A stretch of 42,700 nucleotides of DNA from a virus. Under the pieces are notes generated by a model, which did no database searches, was not told the DNA's origin, and saw only the letters and a program-made list of their open reading frames with translations. Position numbers and translations under genes: made by a program. Shown here in pieces: positions 12,624 through 20,076 of the stretch (position 1 is its first letter; every line of letters starts with the position of its first letter). The stretch covers positions 1 through 42,700 of the IMG/VR virus record IMGVR_UViG_3300031237_000012; one strand, 5' to 3'.

Positions 12624-14423
12624 ATGATAGGCACTGAGCGCTTAGAGATTGAGCTCGACATTGAATCCCATAAGATCGTTAAAGGCGCCCCGCTGCGACC
12701 CATCCCTGTGGGCGTAGCACTGGGCATTCCCCAGCCCGATGGCAGCACTCAGCGCGTGTATCTGGCTTGGGGGCACCCAGAGGGCAACAACTGTACAAAG
12801 GAGCAGGCACGTGAAGTCCTACTCAAATACTGGGACGAAATCTTCATCACCCACAACGGGCTTATCTTTGATATTCCTAACCTTACTTATCATTTCGACC
12901 TGCCTGAACGCGACCCACTACTCACTCATGATACGCTCTTCTCGTCCTATCTCAACAACCCGCACGCGAGATCTCTTTCTCTTAAGGATCTAGCCAACGA
13001 CTGGCTGGGCATTGCGCCGGACGAACAGCAAGATCTGTACGACTGGATTGTGGACAACGTGCCGGGCGCTAAGCGCTCAGAGGCTGGCGCTTACATAGCG
13101 GAGACTCCAGTTAGTCTATCCGGGCCGTATGCAGTGGGCGACATCTATCGAACCCGCGAGCTACACGAGTTCAATAAGGACACTATATCGGACCAAACTG
13201 AGGCGTATAATAGGGAGCGTATTCTGGCCCCAATACTGAGCAGGATGCAGAATGGGGGTATATTGGTGGACGAGGCTCGTCTTAAGGACGATTGCCACAA
13301 AGCCAATATGAAGCGCGCCATGTTGGATCACTTGATCCGCGAGCATCTGCGTGTGGGCCCTGATTTCGAGATTAAGGACGCCAATCTCTGCGCTAAGCTT
13401 AAAGAGCTTGGATATGAAGGATTTCTATTAACCCCCAAAGGCAAATCGTCTATGGGGAAAAATAGTCTGGAGGCAGTCCTTGAAAATGATCCGAAGCTTA
13501 AGAGCCTTTTGGCATCTAGGAGTACATACGATACCCTCATCGGCACTTTCATGGAGCCATGGCTTCGCTATTGTCAATCCAACGGAGGGCGAATTCACCC
13601 CTCGTATCACCAAGTACGAAACCCAGACGGCTTCGGAACTCGCACGGGACGCTTATCTTCAAGCGACCCTAACGGGCAAAACGTTCCTAAGGATCAGGGC
13701 CTCGACTACTGGGGTGACCCGTTTCCGGATATGCGTACTTATCTGTTACCTGAAGTTGGTCAAGTTTGGTTTTGTGGTGACTTTAAGTCGCAGGAGCCAA
13801 GACTGACTGCGCACTTTGAGTGCGGAGCGCTGATGCAGGCGTATATAGACGATAGGTTCCTGGACTGCTATAAATGGGTTAAGGATTTAGTGGGGGGAGA
13901 CGTCACCAGACATGAGGCCAAGCAAGTGTTCTTGGGGTTGGTATATTCCATGGGCCTGGACGCACTGGCAGGGAAACTTGATTGCTCCAAAGAGCGTGCC
14001 AAGTATCTGAGAGATACTATCAAAGCCATGCTGCCAGATGTTACCGAACTTGATAAAGAGTGTAAAGCCAGATTCAAGCATGGTCTACCAATTCGTACCC
14101 TCGGTGGTCGCATCTATTATTGCGAGCCTGGATCTAGTCCATGGGGAGGAACTTGGGATTACAAGGCGCTCAACACTCTGATTCAGGGCAGCGCCGCTGA
14201 CCAAGGTAAGGAGGCCATGATCTATCTTGACCCTAAGATCTCGGCTACTGGCGGGAGGATATTGGTGCCAGTACATGATGAAATTAACTCCAGCGTCTTT
14301 GAAAAGGACGTGCCGTACATAGAAGAGATTTACCAAGAGGCGGCCAACGCTCTGAAGTGCGATGTGCCGATGATCTTTGACACAGGATGGGGCCCGCACT
14401 GGGGCGCAGCGAAGCCAGCATGA
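12624..14423 (+). CDS. DNA polymerase, family A, with 3'-5' exonuclease
   Basis: 599 aa. Exonuclease motifs: ELDIES (Asp12/Glu14), THNGLIFD (Asp83) and YAVGDIYRT. Polymerase motifs: A in CGDFKSQEPRLTAH, B in RHEAKQVFLGLVYSMG, and C in VPVHDEI (His-Asp-Glu at 551-553). It lacks a 5'-3' exonuclease domain, as usual for phage enzymes of this type. It probably replicates the genome together with the primase-helicase. Motif B has Tyr rather than Phe at the O-helix position (VYSMG). The start lies close to Exo I, so the N-terminus is short; the ribosome binding site is weak (GAG). Confidence 0.93.
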   Translation: MIGTERLEIELDIESHKIVKGAPLRPIPVGVALGIPQPDGSTQRVYLAWGHPEGNNCTKEQAREVLLKYWDEIFITHNGLIFDIPNLTYHFDLPERDPLLTHDTLFSSYLNNPHARSLSLKDLANDWLGIAPDEQQDLYDWIVDNVPGAKRSEAGAYIAETPVSLSGPYAVGDIYRTRELHEFNKDTISDQTEAYNRERILAPILSRMQNGGILVDEARLKDDCHKANMKRAMLDHLIREHLRVGPDFEIKDANLCAKLKELGYEGFLLTPKGKSSMGKNSLEAVLENDPKLKSLLASRSTYDTLIGTFMEPWLRYCQSNGGRIHPSYHQVRNPDGFGTRTGRLSSSDPNGQNVPKDQGLDYWGDPFPDMRTYLLPEVGQVWFCGDFKSQEPRLTAHFECGALMQAYIDDRFLDCYKWVKDLVGGDVTRHEAKQVFLGLVYSMGLDALAGKLDCSKERAKYLRDTIKAMLPDVTELDKECKARFKHGLPIRTLGGRIYYCEPGSSPWGGTWDYKALNTLIQGSAADQGKEAMIYLDPKISATGGRILVPVHDEINSSVFEKDVPYIEEIYQEAANALKCDVPMIFDTGWGPHWGAAKPA

Positions 14424-14539
14424 GCAATGAGAGCGAACATATTTGGGTAGACACTGACAAATTGATGTGTCTAATCATAGGAGTTTTCTTTATAGGAGTA
14501 TTCATAGGTATCATAGGAACAGCTATCTATGTACACTAA
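14420..14539 (+). CDS. 39-aa membrane peptide between polymerase and nuclease
   Basis: Begins at the ATGA overlap with the polymerase stop and ends inside the next gene. Polar N-terminus (MSNESEHIWVDTDK) and one membrane helix rich in Ile/Val/Gly (about residues 16-37). The double overlap supports translation. Its role in a replication operon is unknown. Confidence 0.55.
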   Translation: MSNESEHIWVDTDKLMCLIIGVFFIGVFIGIIGTAIYVH

Positions 14540-15179
14540 GCCGATTAGCTATAGCGGCATGTCCCTCTACGAAAAATGTCCCAAGAAGTGGCACGACTGC
14601 TACATCCTAGGGAACCGAGAGCCGAGCGGTAAGGCCGCAGAGCGCGGCACTTACCTCCATGATCTGCTGGAGAAGTATTTCAAAGGGATTGGCCCATACC
14701 CCACCGGCAACTCCTGTCTAGCCAAGTGGGATAAGTACATGGCTTCCCTCAAGGATCGTGGGTTGGTGGCCGAGGGGGAAGTGGCCGTAGACAAACAGTG
14801 GGGGAGGGCAAAGTATGACGACCCTGAGGCGTGGTTCCGGGGCAAGATTGATGGGGACATTGAGCCTGAGGACGAAGTATACGACTGGAAGTCGGGCAAG
14901 GTGTACGATTCACACGTCCGTCAAGGTAAGGCGTATGCAGCGCTCCGCTCTGCAAATACTCCTATCACCACTGTACGCTTCGTTTACTTGGACATACCCC
15001 ATCATGTCCAAGAGTGGCGTTACAGTCTTGGAGAAATCCAGGACGAAAAAGGCTATATCGATGAAAAGATTCAGATTATACGCCTTGACGAAGAGTGGGT
15101 GGCCAACCCTACTAGTGGCGAGTGTCATTGGTGTAAACTAAGTTGGAGGAATGGCGGATCATGCACAAGCGCACCGTAA
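14529..15179 (+). CDS. Cas4/RecB-like PD-(D/E)XK nuclease with Fe-S-type cysteines
   Basis: 216 aa. RecB-type nuclease motifs: His44 in GTYLHDLLE, Asp108 in RGKIDGD, Asp119-Trp-Lys121 in YDWKSGK, and the QxxxY motif (RQGKAYAA, Gln132). Four cysteines are placed as in Cas4/AddB iron-sulfur nucleases: Cys17 (YEKCPKK) and Cys199, Cys202, Cys212 near the C-terminus. The family resects or trims DNA ends. No CRISPR array or cas genes are present, so it serves replication or recombination. Start at 14529 is inside the tiny upstream gene. Confidence 0.85.
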   Translation: MYTKPISYSGMSLYEKCPKKWHDCYILGNREPSGKAAERGTYLHDLLEKYFKGIGPYPTGNSCLAKWDKYMASLKDRGLVAEGEVAVDKQWGRAKYDDPEAWFRGKIDGDIEPEDEVYDWKSGKVYDSHVRQGKAYAALRSANTPITTVRFVYLDIPHHVQEWRYSLGEIQDEKGYIDEKIQIIRLDEEWVANPTSGECHWCKLSWRNGGSCTSAP

Positions 15180-15340
15180 TCAAGCCTCATATTAAATGGG
15201 ATTCTGGCAAACGTCTATGGGTATGCTCTGGGCACAATCTATCAGTTGGCATGCCCATAGTGGGCTATGCTTTCACTCCCATCTTAGCGTTCAGAACTTG
15301 GAGGGGAGATTTCAATAGATATTGTAGTGGCGGCCTATGA
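15161..15340 (+). CDS. 59-aa hypothetical protein
   Basis: Start at 15161 lies 10 nt after GGAGGA. Basic N-terminus, one Cys-Ser-Gly-His segment, aromatic C-terminus (FRTWRGDFNRY). The stop overlaps the next start. Function unknown; it lies inside the nuclease/helicase run. Confidence 0.6.
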   Translation: MHKRTVIKPHIKWDSGKRLWVCSGHNLSVGMPIVGYAFTPILAFRTWRGDFNRYCSGGL

Positions 15341-15891
15341 GAAGAGAATCCAGCATTGAGAAAGCCTTTGCTCGCATCTGCACTAAACTGTTCACGGCCT
15401 TTGGGCTGCCCCACAAATACGTCAAAACAGTTACTCCTGGGCGTAAGGGGTGGCCCGACCGGCTACTGGTATTCGGGCCCAGTGGCCACCACATCTATAT
15501 AGAGTGGAAACAGCCGGGCGAAGAGCCAGATGCTATGCAAAGACAAGTACATAATGAACTCCGAGCGCTAGGCGCTGAGGTACGATGGTATGACAACCAC
15601 TACATCGCTCTGGTCGAAATCGAGGCCTTCGTTAGAGCCAAAACCGGAGCAAATCCGTGGGATGAAGCTGATTGTCCAGAATGGTGGAGTCAGATTATTC
15701 TTAAAGCCAGGAAAGGGAAAGACCTCTATAGTCCTAAAGAGCTTCGAAGTCCTGAAGCGCATGGACCTAGTAGACGCACTCCTAGTACTCGGACCGTTGC
15801 GCGTCATAACGACAAGCTGGCCCTCAGAGCTCCAGAAGTGGGAAGACTTCCGCCATCTGTCATACGTGACGATCCATGGTGGGAAGACTGA
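15337..15891 (+). CDS. VRR-NUC domain nuclease
   Basis: 184 aa as read. Residues 1-107 are a typical VRR-NUC domain, a minimal PD-(D/E)XK nuclease: GWPDRLLVF (Asp41), IYIEWKQPG (Glu56, Lys58) and Gln69 in the QRQVHNEL helix. The family includes stand-alone phage nucleases that act on branched DNA. The last ~77 residues look unlike a domain and lie wholly inside the helicase gene in another frame, giving a 302-nt overlap. Either the natural stop was lost or this tail is truly expressed. Confidence 0.8.
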   Translation: MRRESSIEKAFARICTKLFTAFGLPHKYVKTVTPGRKGWPDRLLVFGPSGHHIYIEWKQPGEEPDAMQRQVHNELRALGAEVRWYDNHYIALVEIEAFVRAKTGANPWDEADCPEWWSQIILKARKGKDLYSPKELRSPEAHGPSRRTPSTRTVARHNDKLALRAPEVGRLPPSVIRDDPWWED

Positions 15892-17029
15892 ACGACTGAA
15901 AGCGATGAAGGCTGACGTAGACGTATACCTGATGAATATTGAGGGGCTGCTGACGACTGAGTGGAGACTCGGGCCACAGAAGAGGGGATATCCCCTTAAT
16001 GAAGTAGCCTTGAATTTCTTGCGCGGCAAGAGGGTCATGCTGGCCGTAGATGAGTCCACTAAATTCAAGACAAATGATTCCGCCAGATTTAAGACCTTGA
16101 AGAAGTACCTCAAATACTTTGCGCGCCGGGTAGTTATGACTGGCACCCCTAAGCCGAACAAGCTTGAGGACTTATTCTCGCAATGCTATATCACGGATAT
16201 GGGGGAGGATTTAGGTGAGTATATCACGCACTTCCGCAACGAGTATCTTGCTCTCGATCATGATGGCAAATATATACCTCAAGTTACTGCTGTTGATAGA
16301 ATTGCAGCAAAGATCGCGCCAACGACCCTGCAACTCGAAGACTCCGAGGCTATACCTTGTCAGTACGTCGACATCTGGCTCCCATTCCCAGAAGAGCTGA
16401 AGCCAGCCTACAAGGAGTTATCCAGAAACTTCATAGCAGAGATTGCTGGTAAGGATGTCATGGCGGTCAACGCCGGGGTCTTGTTTGGCAAGCTCCGCCA
16501 ACTGGCCCAAGGGGCTTTTGTAGATGATGAAGAAGATTGCGGTTATCGTGTTGCTCATGATCTTAAATTGGATGCTCTAGAGAACTTATTAGAAGAGCTG
16601 AACGGTGAACCGGCCTTTTGTCTTTACTGGTACAACTCTGACTATCAGCGCATTAACCAGCGCCTTGGCTACACAGTGCCAAGGGTTGGGGGCGGCGTTA
16701 GCGCCACTCAGGGAGCCGCGTACTGCGCCAGCTTTGGCGCCGGGGGTATGCCCCTGCTGCTGGGGCAACCGCAAAGCGTAGCGCATGGTGTGGACGGTCT
16801 ACAGCAGAACTGCAATAACGTGATTTGGTTCGCCAATGATCCTAGCTGGGAGAATACCTTCCAAGCTAACCGGCGAGTGGCCCGCCAAGGGACCAAAGCT
16901 GAGCAGGTGTTCATCTATAGGATCATGCTGGACTGCCCGTTTGAGCGCGCTCTGCTGGCGATAGTAGACGGTAAGGAGTGTAGTGAGGCGGAGTTTTTAG
17001 CTATCCTACGAAATTATTTAGTTGCTTAA
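15590..17029 (+). CDS. SNF2-type DEAD-like helicase
   Basis: 479 aa. Motifs in order: Q-like KPEQIRGM (about 18-25), Walker A LKPGKGKTS (38-46), DEST box in LAVDESTKF (154-157), TGTPKPN (motif III), and motif VI-like QANRRVARQGT near 430. This is the compact phage form of SNF2/DEAD helicases, usually next to VRR-NUC nucleases. It may remodel forks or recombination intermediates. Start at 15590 has GAGG 9 nt upstream although it lies deep in the VRR-NUC gene. Confidence 0.88.
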   Translation: MTTTTSLWSKSRPSLEPKPEQIRGMKLIVQNGGVRLFLKPGKGKTSIVLKSFEVLKRMDLVDALLVLGPLRVITTSWPSELQKWEDFRHLSYVTIHGGKTERLKAMKADVDVYLMNIEGLLTTEWRLGPQKRGYPLNEVALNFLRGKRVMLAVDESTKFKTNDSARFKTLKKYLKYFARRVVMTGTPKPNKLEDLFSQCYITDMGEDLGEYITHFRNEYLALDHDGKYIPQVTAVDRIAAKIAPTTLQLEDSEAIPCQYVDIWLPFPEELKPAYKELSRNFIAEIAGKDVMAVNAGVLFGKLRQLAQGAFVDDEEDCGYRVAHDLKLDALENLLEELNGEPAFCLYWYNSDYQRINQRLGYTVPRVGGGVSATQGAAYCASFGAGGMPLLLGQPQSVAHGVDGLQQNCNNVIWFANDPSWENTFQANRRVARQGTKAEQVFIYRIMLDCPFERALLAIVDGKECSEAEFLAILRNYLVA

Positions 17030-17050
17030 TAGGTGCCACTGCTGTATACT
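17022..17050 (+). promoter_or_regulatory. Rightward promoter P17.0
   Basis: -35 TTGCTT at 17022-17027, 17-bp spacer containing GGTGCCACT, -10 TATACT at 17045-17050 with TG one base before. The -35 lies at the end of the helicase gene. It would drive the 167-aa gene and the modification block. Confidence 0.75.
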
Positions 17051-17104
17051 GCAAACTCCTAAGAAATAAAGTTTTTGTCCAATCAACGATACTGAGGTGC
17101 AGAA

Positions 17105-17608
17105 ATGACTGATCAATCCGTAGAAGATCTCTTGGCTCAGGCCGCTCAAGCTACCGCTGGCGCAGATGTTCCACCAGCCAAGAAAGAGCGGATCAAGAAA
17201 ACCCTGGAAGGTGGAGTGGCTAAAGAACCGAAAGCTCCCAAGGAACCGAAGGCTGCGAAAGAGCCTAAAGCTCCTAAGCTGTATCCTCAAGCTAACGAAG
17301 ACGGCACACAGAAGTTCGAAGAAGACGGCACCACGCCTGTCCTCGGCCCAAAAGAAACGGCTTTCAAGGCGCCGAAAGCTCCTCGCGGACCTCGTGGCAG
17401 CAATGTCTTCCTGGACACTCAGGTCCTGAACAAAGTTGAGGGCAAGGGGGCTGGCTACCGCGACGGTAGCAAGCGCAAACAATTCTTCGATCTCATCACT
17501 CCAGGCATCACAGTGGGCGAGTACTACGCGGCAGCGGGCGGCAAGTCAGTCGGCCACACCTATCTCGTCTGGTACATCAGCGGCGACCAATCAGTAAGCA
17601 TCGAATAA
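17105..17608 (+). CDS. Lys/Pro/Ala-rich protein with small C-terminal domain
   Basis: 167 aa. Residues about 25-60 contain a Lys-Glu-Pro-Lys-Ala repeat (KEPKAPKEPKAAKEPKAPK), like the tail of histone H1-type or other DNA-compacting proteins. The C-terminal 70 residues (GYRDGSKRKQFFDLI ... GKSVGHTYLVWYIS) look like a compact, perhaps winged-helix, domain. It has its own promoter, a strong AGGTG site 5 nt before the ATG and a hairpin right after the stop, all signs of high separate expression. A DNA-binding role is inference. Confidence 0.68.
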   Translation: MTDQSVEDLLAQAAQATAGADVPPAKKERIKKTLEGGVAKEPKAPKEPKAAKEPKAPKLYPQANEDGTQKFEEDGTTPVLGPKETAFKAPKAPRGPRGSNVFLDTQVLNKVEGKGAGYRDGSKRKQFFDLITPGITVGEYYAAAGGKSVGHTYLVWYISGDQSVSIE

Positions 17609-17625
17609 CTGCTTACTCAGTGCCA

Positions 17626-17651
17626 CGAAACCCGGCTCCGGCCGGGTTTCG
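17626..17651 (+). terminator. Strong hairpin after 167-aa gene
   Basis: An 11-bp perfect stem (CGAAACCCGGC at 17626-17636, complement at 17641-17651) with a TCCG tetraloop. No T tract follows beyond the stem-encoded TTT, so termination is probably partial; it may set the ratio between this gene and the modification block. Confidence 0.6.
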
Positions 17652-17673
17652 ACCCTCTGGAGACTGAATTGAG

Positions 17674-17799
17674 ATGAACAGAAATAATTGGAATGAGTGG
17701 CAGAATCATCTAAGAGAGGTTAAGGAGAAAGAAGAAAGACTGCAGAAGGAGATATGCCGTCTTCGTGAAGAAATAAGAAAATTGAAGGGCGAATCATGA
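17674..17799 (+). CDS. 41-aa coiled-coil peptide
   Basis: Almost entirely a charged helix with heptad-like spacing (Leu at EERLQKEICRLREEIRKL). Its TGA overlaps the glycosyltransferase ATG. GGAG lies about 11 nt upstream. It may be a small partner or a translational leader for the glycosyltransferase. Confidence 0.55.
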   Translation: MNRNNWNEWQNHLREVKEKEERLQKEICRLREEIRKLKGES

Positions 17800-19043
17800 A
17801 GATACTCATAACGTTCTTCCCCATAGATGATATGGGGGGCATCATCAATCATCATGAGCAGCTATGTGCCGGGCTCCAAGAGCTTGGCCACCAAGTAACT
17901 ACCAAGCTGCTGATGTGGCGGCCACACGCTCCGCGCTCAGCCGCTGGCGGCGTCAATGACATGGGATTCAGCGGGCTCTCCTTTGACCAGCGCAAGGGGT
18001 TCACCTTCCTTAACAAGGACATAATCCCATACCAAGGCGCTGAGAACTTGGCGCGATGGAAGGAGTACGCAAGTGGCTTCGATCTCATCATTTGGCAAGT
18101 GGCAGTTCCTACGAAGCGCAAAGAAAATGCGGGGAATACAGATTGGATCAGCCTCTATAACACGGACGTACCACAGGTCGCTGTCATTCACGACGGTAAC
18201 TTTCTTGATTCCTACCCATGGCTGCATCTTGTTGGGTATAAACTGGCGGGGCTGGCCTGTGTTCATAACTGCGCGTTTAATTCGGCTAGACAAATTAACA
18301 TCCCCTCAGCGCTCGTACTTAACCCGTTCGATATAAGTAATCCGGCCCCGATAGATAGGAGCTCGTTCAAAGCACGTAATCCGGGGTTCCTGAGCGTGCA
18401 GACCTTTAAGGCGTGGAAGCGTGTCCCGGAGCTTTGCGCTGCCATCCCACACATGGGCAATATTGCCAAGCATGTGGCGGGCAAGGGCATAGACTACTAC
18501 TATTTGACAAGCGAGGACAAGTGCAAGTATCCCGGAGTTTGGGATAACGCCATAGCCCACGGGATGAACTACATGGACGTCATATCTAACTTCCAGAGAG
18601 ATAAAGTTCTGCGCTCAGTCACTACGCTCATAGACCCCAGTTGGTCTAAGAAATATGGGGCCATTGGCGCGCATTTCAACCGAGTAATGGTGGATGCCAT
18701 TCTACAGGGGGCCATCCCCATAGCTCGGGACTTGGGGGTTGGCGGGGGAGCAGATGATCTATTTCAGGATGGCTGGAATTGCTTCACTATTCCATGGGAT
18801 GATGACCCCATACATTTCGGCGTGTCAGTAAATCATTTTGCGCATACGCCATTTCATGAGTATGAAGATATAATTATGAACGGCAGAGATCTTCTGCAGA
18901 AATTTGAGCGCAAGGCCGTGGCCCAGCGCTTCATAGACTTAGGGCTGGGCGCGTTGTGCGAGCAGCGCGGGGTTCTGTCTGAAGAAGTTAAGATCAAAGG
19001 ATATCTGGCTCTTCAACACTTTTTCGCTGGGGGTATAGCATGA
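17796..19043 (+). CDS. GT-B fold glycosyltransferase
   Basis: 415 aa. The N-terminus MKILITFFPIDDMGG and the following helix-strand pattern, and the C-terminal LQGAIPIARDLGVGGG ... DGWNCFTIPW, are typical of GT-B (GT4-like) enzymes that use NDP-sugars; the latter matches the usual sugar-nucleotide loop followed by an Asn-Gly/Cys-Phe motif. A conserved Lys-Ala-Trp-Lys-Arg (about 208-212) may contact the phosphates. Its direct linkage to a 5-hmdU-type enzyme and a thymidylate-synthase-family gene points to hydroxymethylated bases in DNA as acceptor, but a protein or small molecule acceptor cannot be excluded. Confidence 0.8.
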   Translation: MKILITFFPIDDMGGIINHHEQLCAGLQELGHQVTTKLLMWRPHAPRSAAGGVNDMGFSGLSFDQRKGFTFLNKDIIPYQGAENLARWKEYASGFDLIIWQVAVPTKRKENAGNTDWISLYNTDVPQVAVIHDGNFLDSYPWLHLVGYKLAGLACVHNCAFNSARQINIPSALVLNPFDISNPAPIDRSSFKARNPGFLSVQTFKAWKRVPELCAAIPHMGNIAKHVAGKGIDYYYLTSEDKCKYPGVWDNAIAHGMNYMDVISNFQRDKVLRSVTTLIDPSWSKKYGAIGAHFNRVMVDAILQGAIPIARDLGVGGGADDLFQDGWNCFTIPWDDDPIHFGVSVNHFAHTPFHEYEDIIMNGRDLLQKFERKAVAQRFIDLGLGALCEQRGVLSEEVKIKGYLALQHFFAGGIA

Positions 19044-19231
19044 AGCAATTTCTTGTCGCTTGGTATAGCTTGACCGATGGCATGATCTATCACACGTTCG
19101 TGGATGCTGTAAGGATCTTCTTCGCCGCTGAAGAAGCCCAGAAAAAGGTAATTAATGAGGATCCAAAGTTGTGGGAGAAAATTGTCCGCGAAACTACAAT
19201 GATGGATATTCGTGAGGTGTGGACAAAATGA
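19040..19231 (+). CDS. 63-aa protein in the modification block
   Basis: Both ends overlap the neighbours as ATGA, so it is translated between the glycosyltransferase and the base-modification enzyme. Mixed helix (AEEAQKKVINEDPKLWEKIV) after a beta start (QFLVAWYSLTDGM). The pattern resembles small accessory domains, but I do not recognise it. Confidence 0.6.
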   Translation: MKQFLVAWYSLTDGMIYHTFVDAVRIFFAAEEAQKKVINEDPKLWEKIVRETTMMDIREVWTK

Positions 19232-20076
19232 ACGAAGAAATTGTTGGGAAATTCTGGTACTGGATACGGGAGCGGGAGAGTATAAGAATTAGCAAGGAAC
19301 ATGGTGAGCCCAGACGGGTGTGGACAAATGACCCTATTCTGGCCACTTATCACTTCTGCAACGTGCGCAGAGAAGATGACCGTGGCACTAGGGAGATACG
19401 AGATGTAGTGCAGCACTACTTCCCCCTAGATCAGGATGATGTGGCCACAGTCAGCTGCTTGCCCACCATCTATCTGATGGCCCGCCTCTTCAACCATGCC
19501 CCCACACTGGAGCGCATCCTGCTGGCCACAGATCATGGGGCCAGTATTGAGGAAGCGTTTGAGCAGCTGAAGGAATACAGGGATGCCGGGAACAAGATTT
19601 TCAATAGTGCGTACGTGGTGAGCACTGCGGGCGAGAAGATGGACAAGATCGACTATGTTCTGCGCTTAGTGCTCGCCGCTCAGCGCACGTTGATCCCTAC
19701 TACATCTTTAGCAGAAGCTCATGCTGCATTAAGTAGCATTGCCGGGCTGGGCGGCACGGGCTTCCTAGCAGCGCAGGTAATTGCCGACCTACGTAACGAT
19801 CGCTATCTGGTTGCCGCTGCCGCTGAGCAGGATTGGTGCTCACCAGGACCAGGATCTATACAAGGCCTAGACTTTATATTTGAGGGGGGAACCTCCGTCG
19901 GCAATTTCATGGCCCGCATGGCTATTCTGTACGATATTATGCCGGATGATATATGGGATATGGCGCTCCACGCTCAGGATCTGCAGAACTGTCTATGTGA
20001 GTTTGGCAAGTACATGCGCCTGAGTAACCCACGGCTCAAATCCCGTAAGCGCTACTACAAGAGGGAAGAAAAATGA
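19228..20076 (+). CDS. HMUDK-helical/aGPT-Pplase-like DNA base hypermodification enzyme
   Basis: 282 aa from the ATG at 19228 (ATGA overlap). The N-terminal motif WIRERESI ... VWTNDPIL ... FCNVRREDD (about residues 12-51) and the later GLGGTGFLAAQVIADL and GPGSIQGLDFIFEGG are the signature of the family described as 5-hmdU DNA kinase helical domain / alpha-glutamyl-putrescinyl-thymine pyrophosphorylase. The second motif is the helix-hairpin-helix and Gly-Pro-Gly loop of DNA-glycosylase-like folds. Members flip and modify 5-hydroxymethyluracil in DNA. This copy has no P-loop kinase domain attached. It is preceded by a glycosyltransferase and followed by a TS-like enzyme. Confidence 0.82.
   Translation: MNEEIVGKFWYWIRERESIRISKEHGEPRRVWTNDPILATYHFCNVRREDDRGTREIRDVVQHYFPLDQDDVATVSCLPTIYLMARLFNHAPTLERILLATDHGASIEEAFEQLKEYRDAGNKIFNSAYVVSTAGEKMDKIDYVLRLVLAAQRTLIPTTSLAEAHAALSSIAGLGGTGFLAAQVIADLRNDRYLVAAAAEQDWCSPGPGSIQGLDFIFEGGTSVGNFMARMAILYDIMPDDIWDMALHAQDLQNCLCEFGKYMRLSNPRLKSRKRYYKREEK

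Noticed and set aside
14529-15179. Cas4-like gene as a sign of a phage-borne CRISPR system
   Set aside because: No repeats with spacers, no Cas1/Cas2 or effector genes in the window; Cas4-like nucleases are common in phage replication modules.
17220-17280. Repetitive coding stretch as a possible CRISPR or VNTR
   Set aside because: It is an in-frame Lys-Pro-Ala amino-acid repeat with no spacers; repeats vary at synonymous positions.
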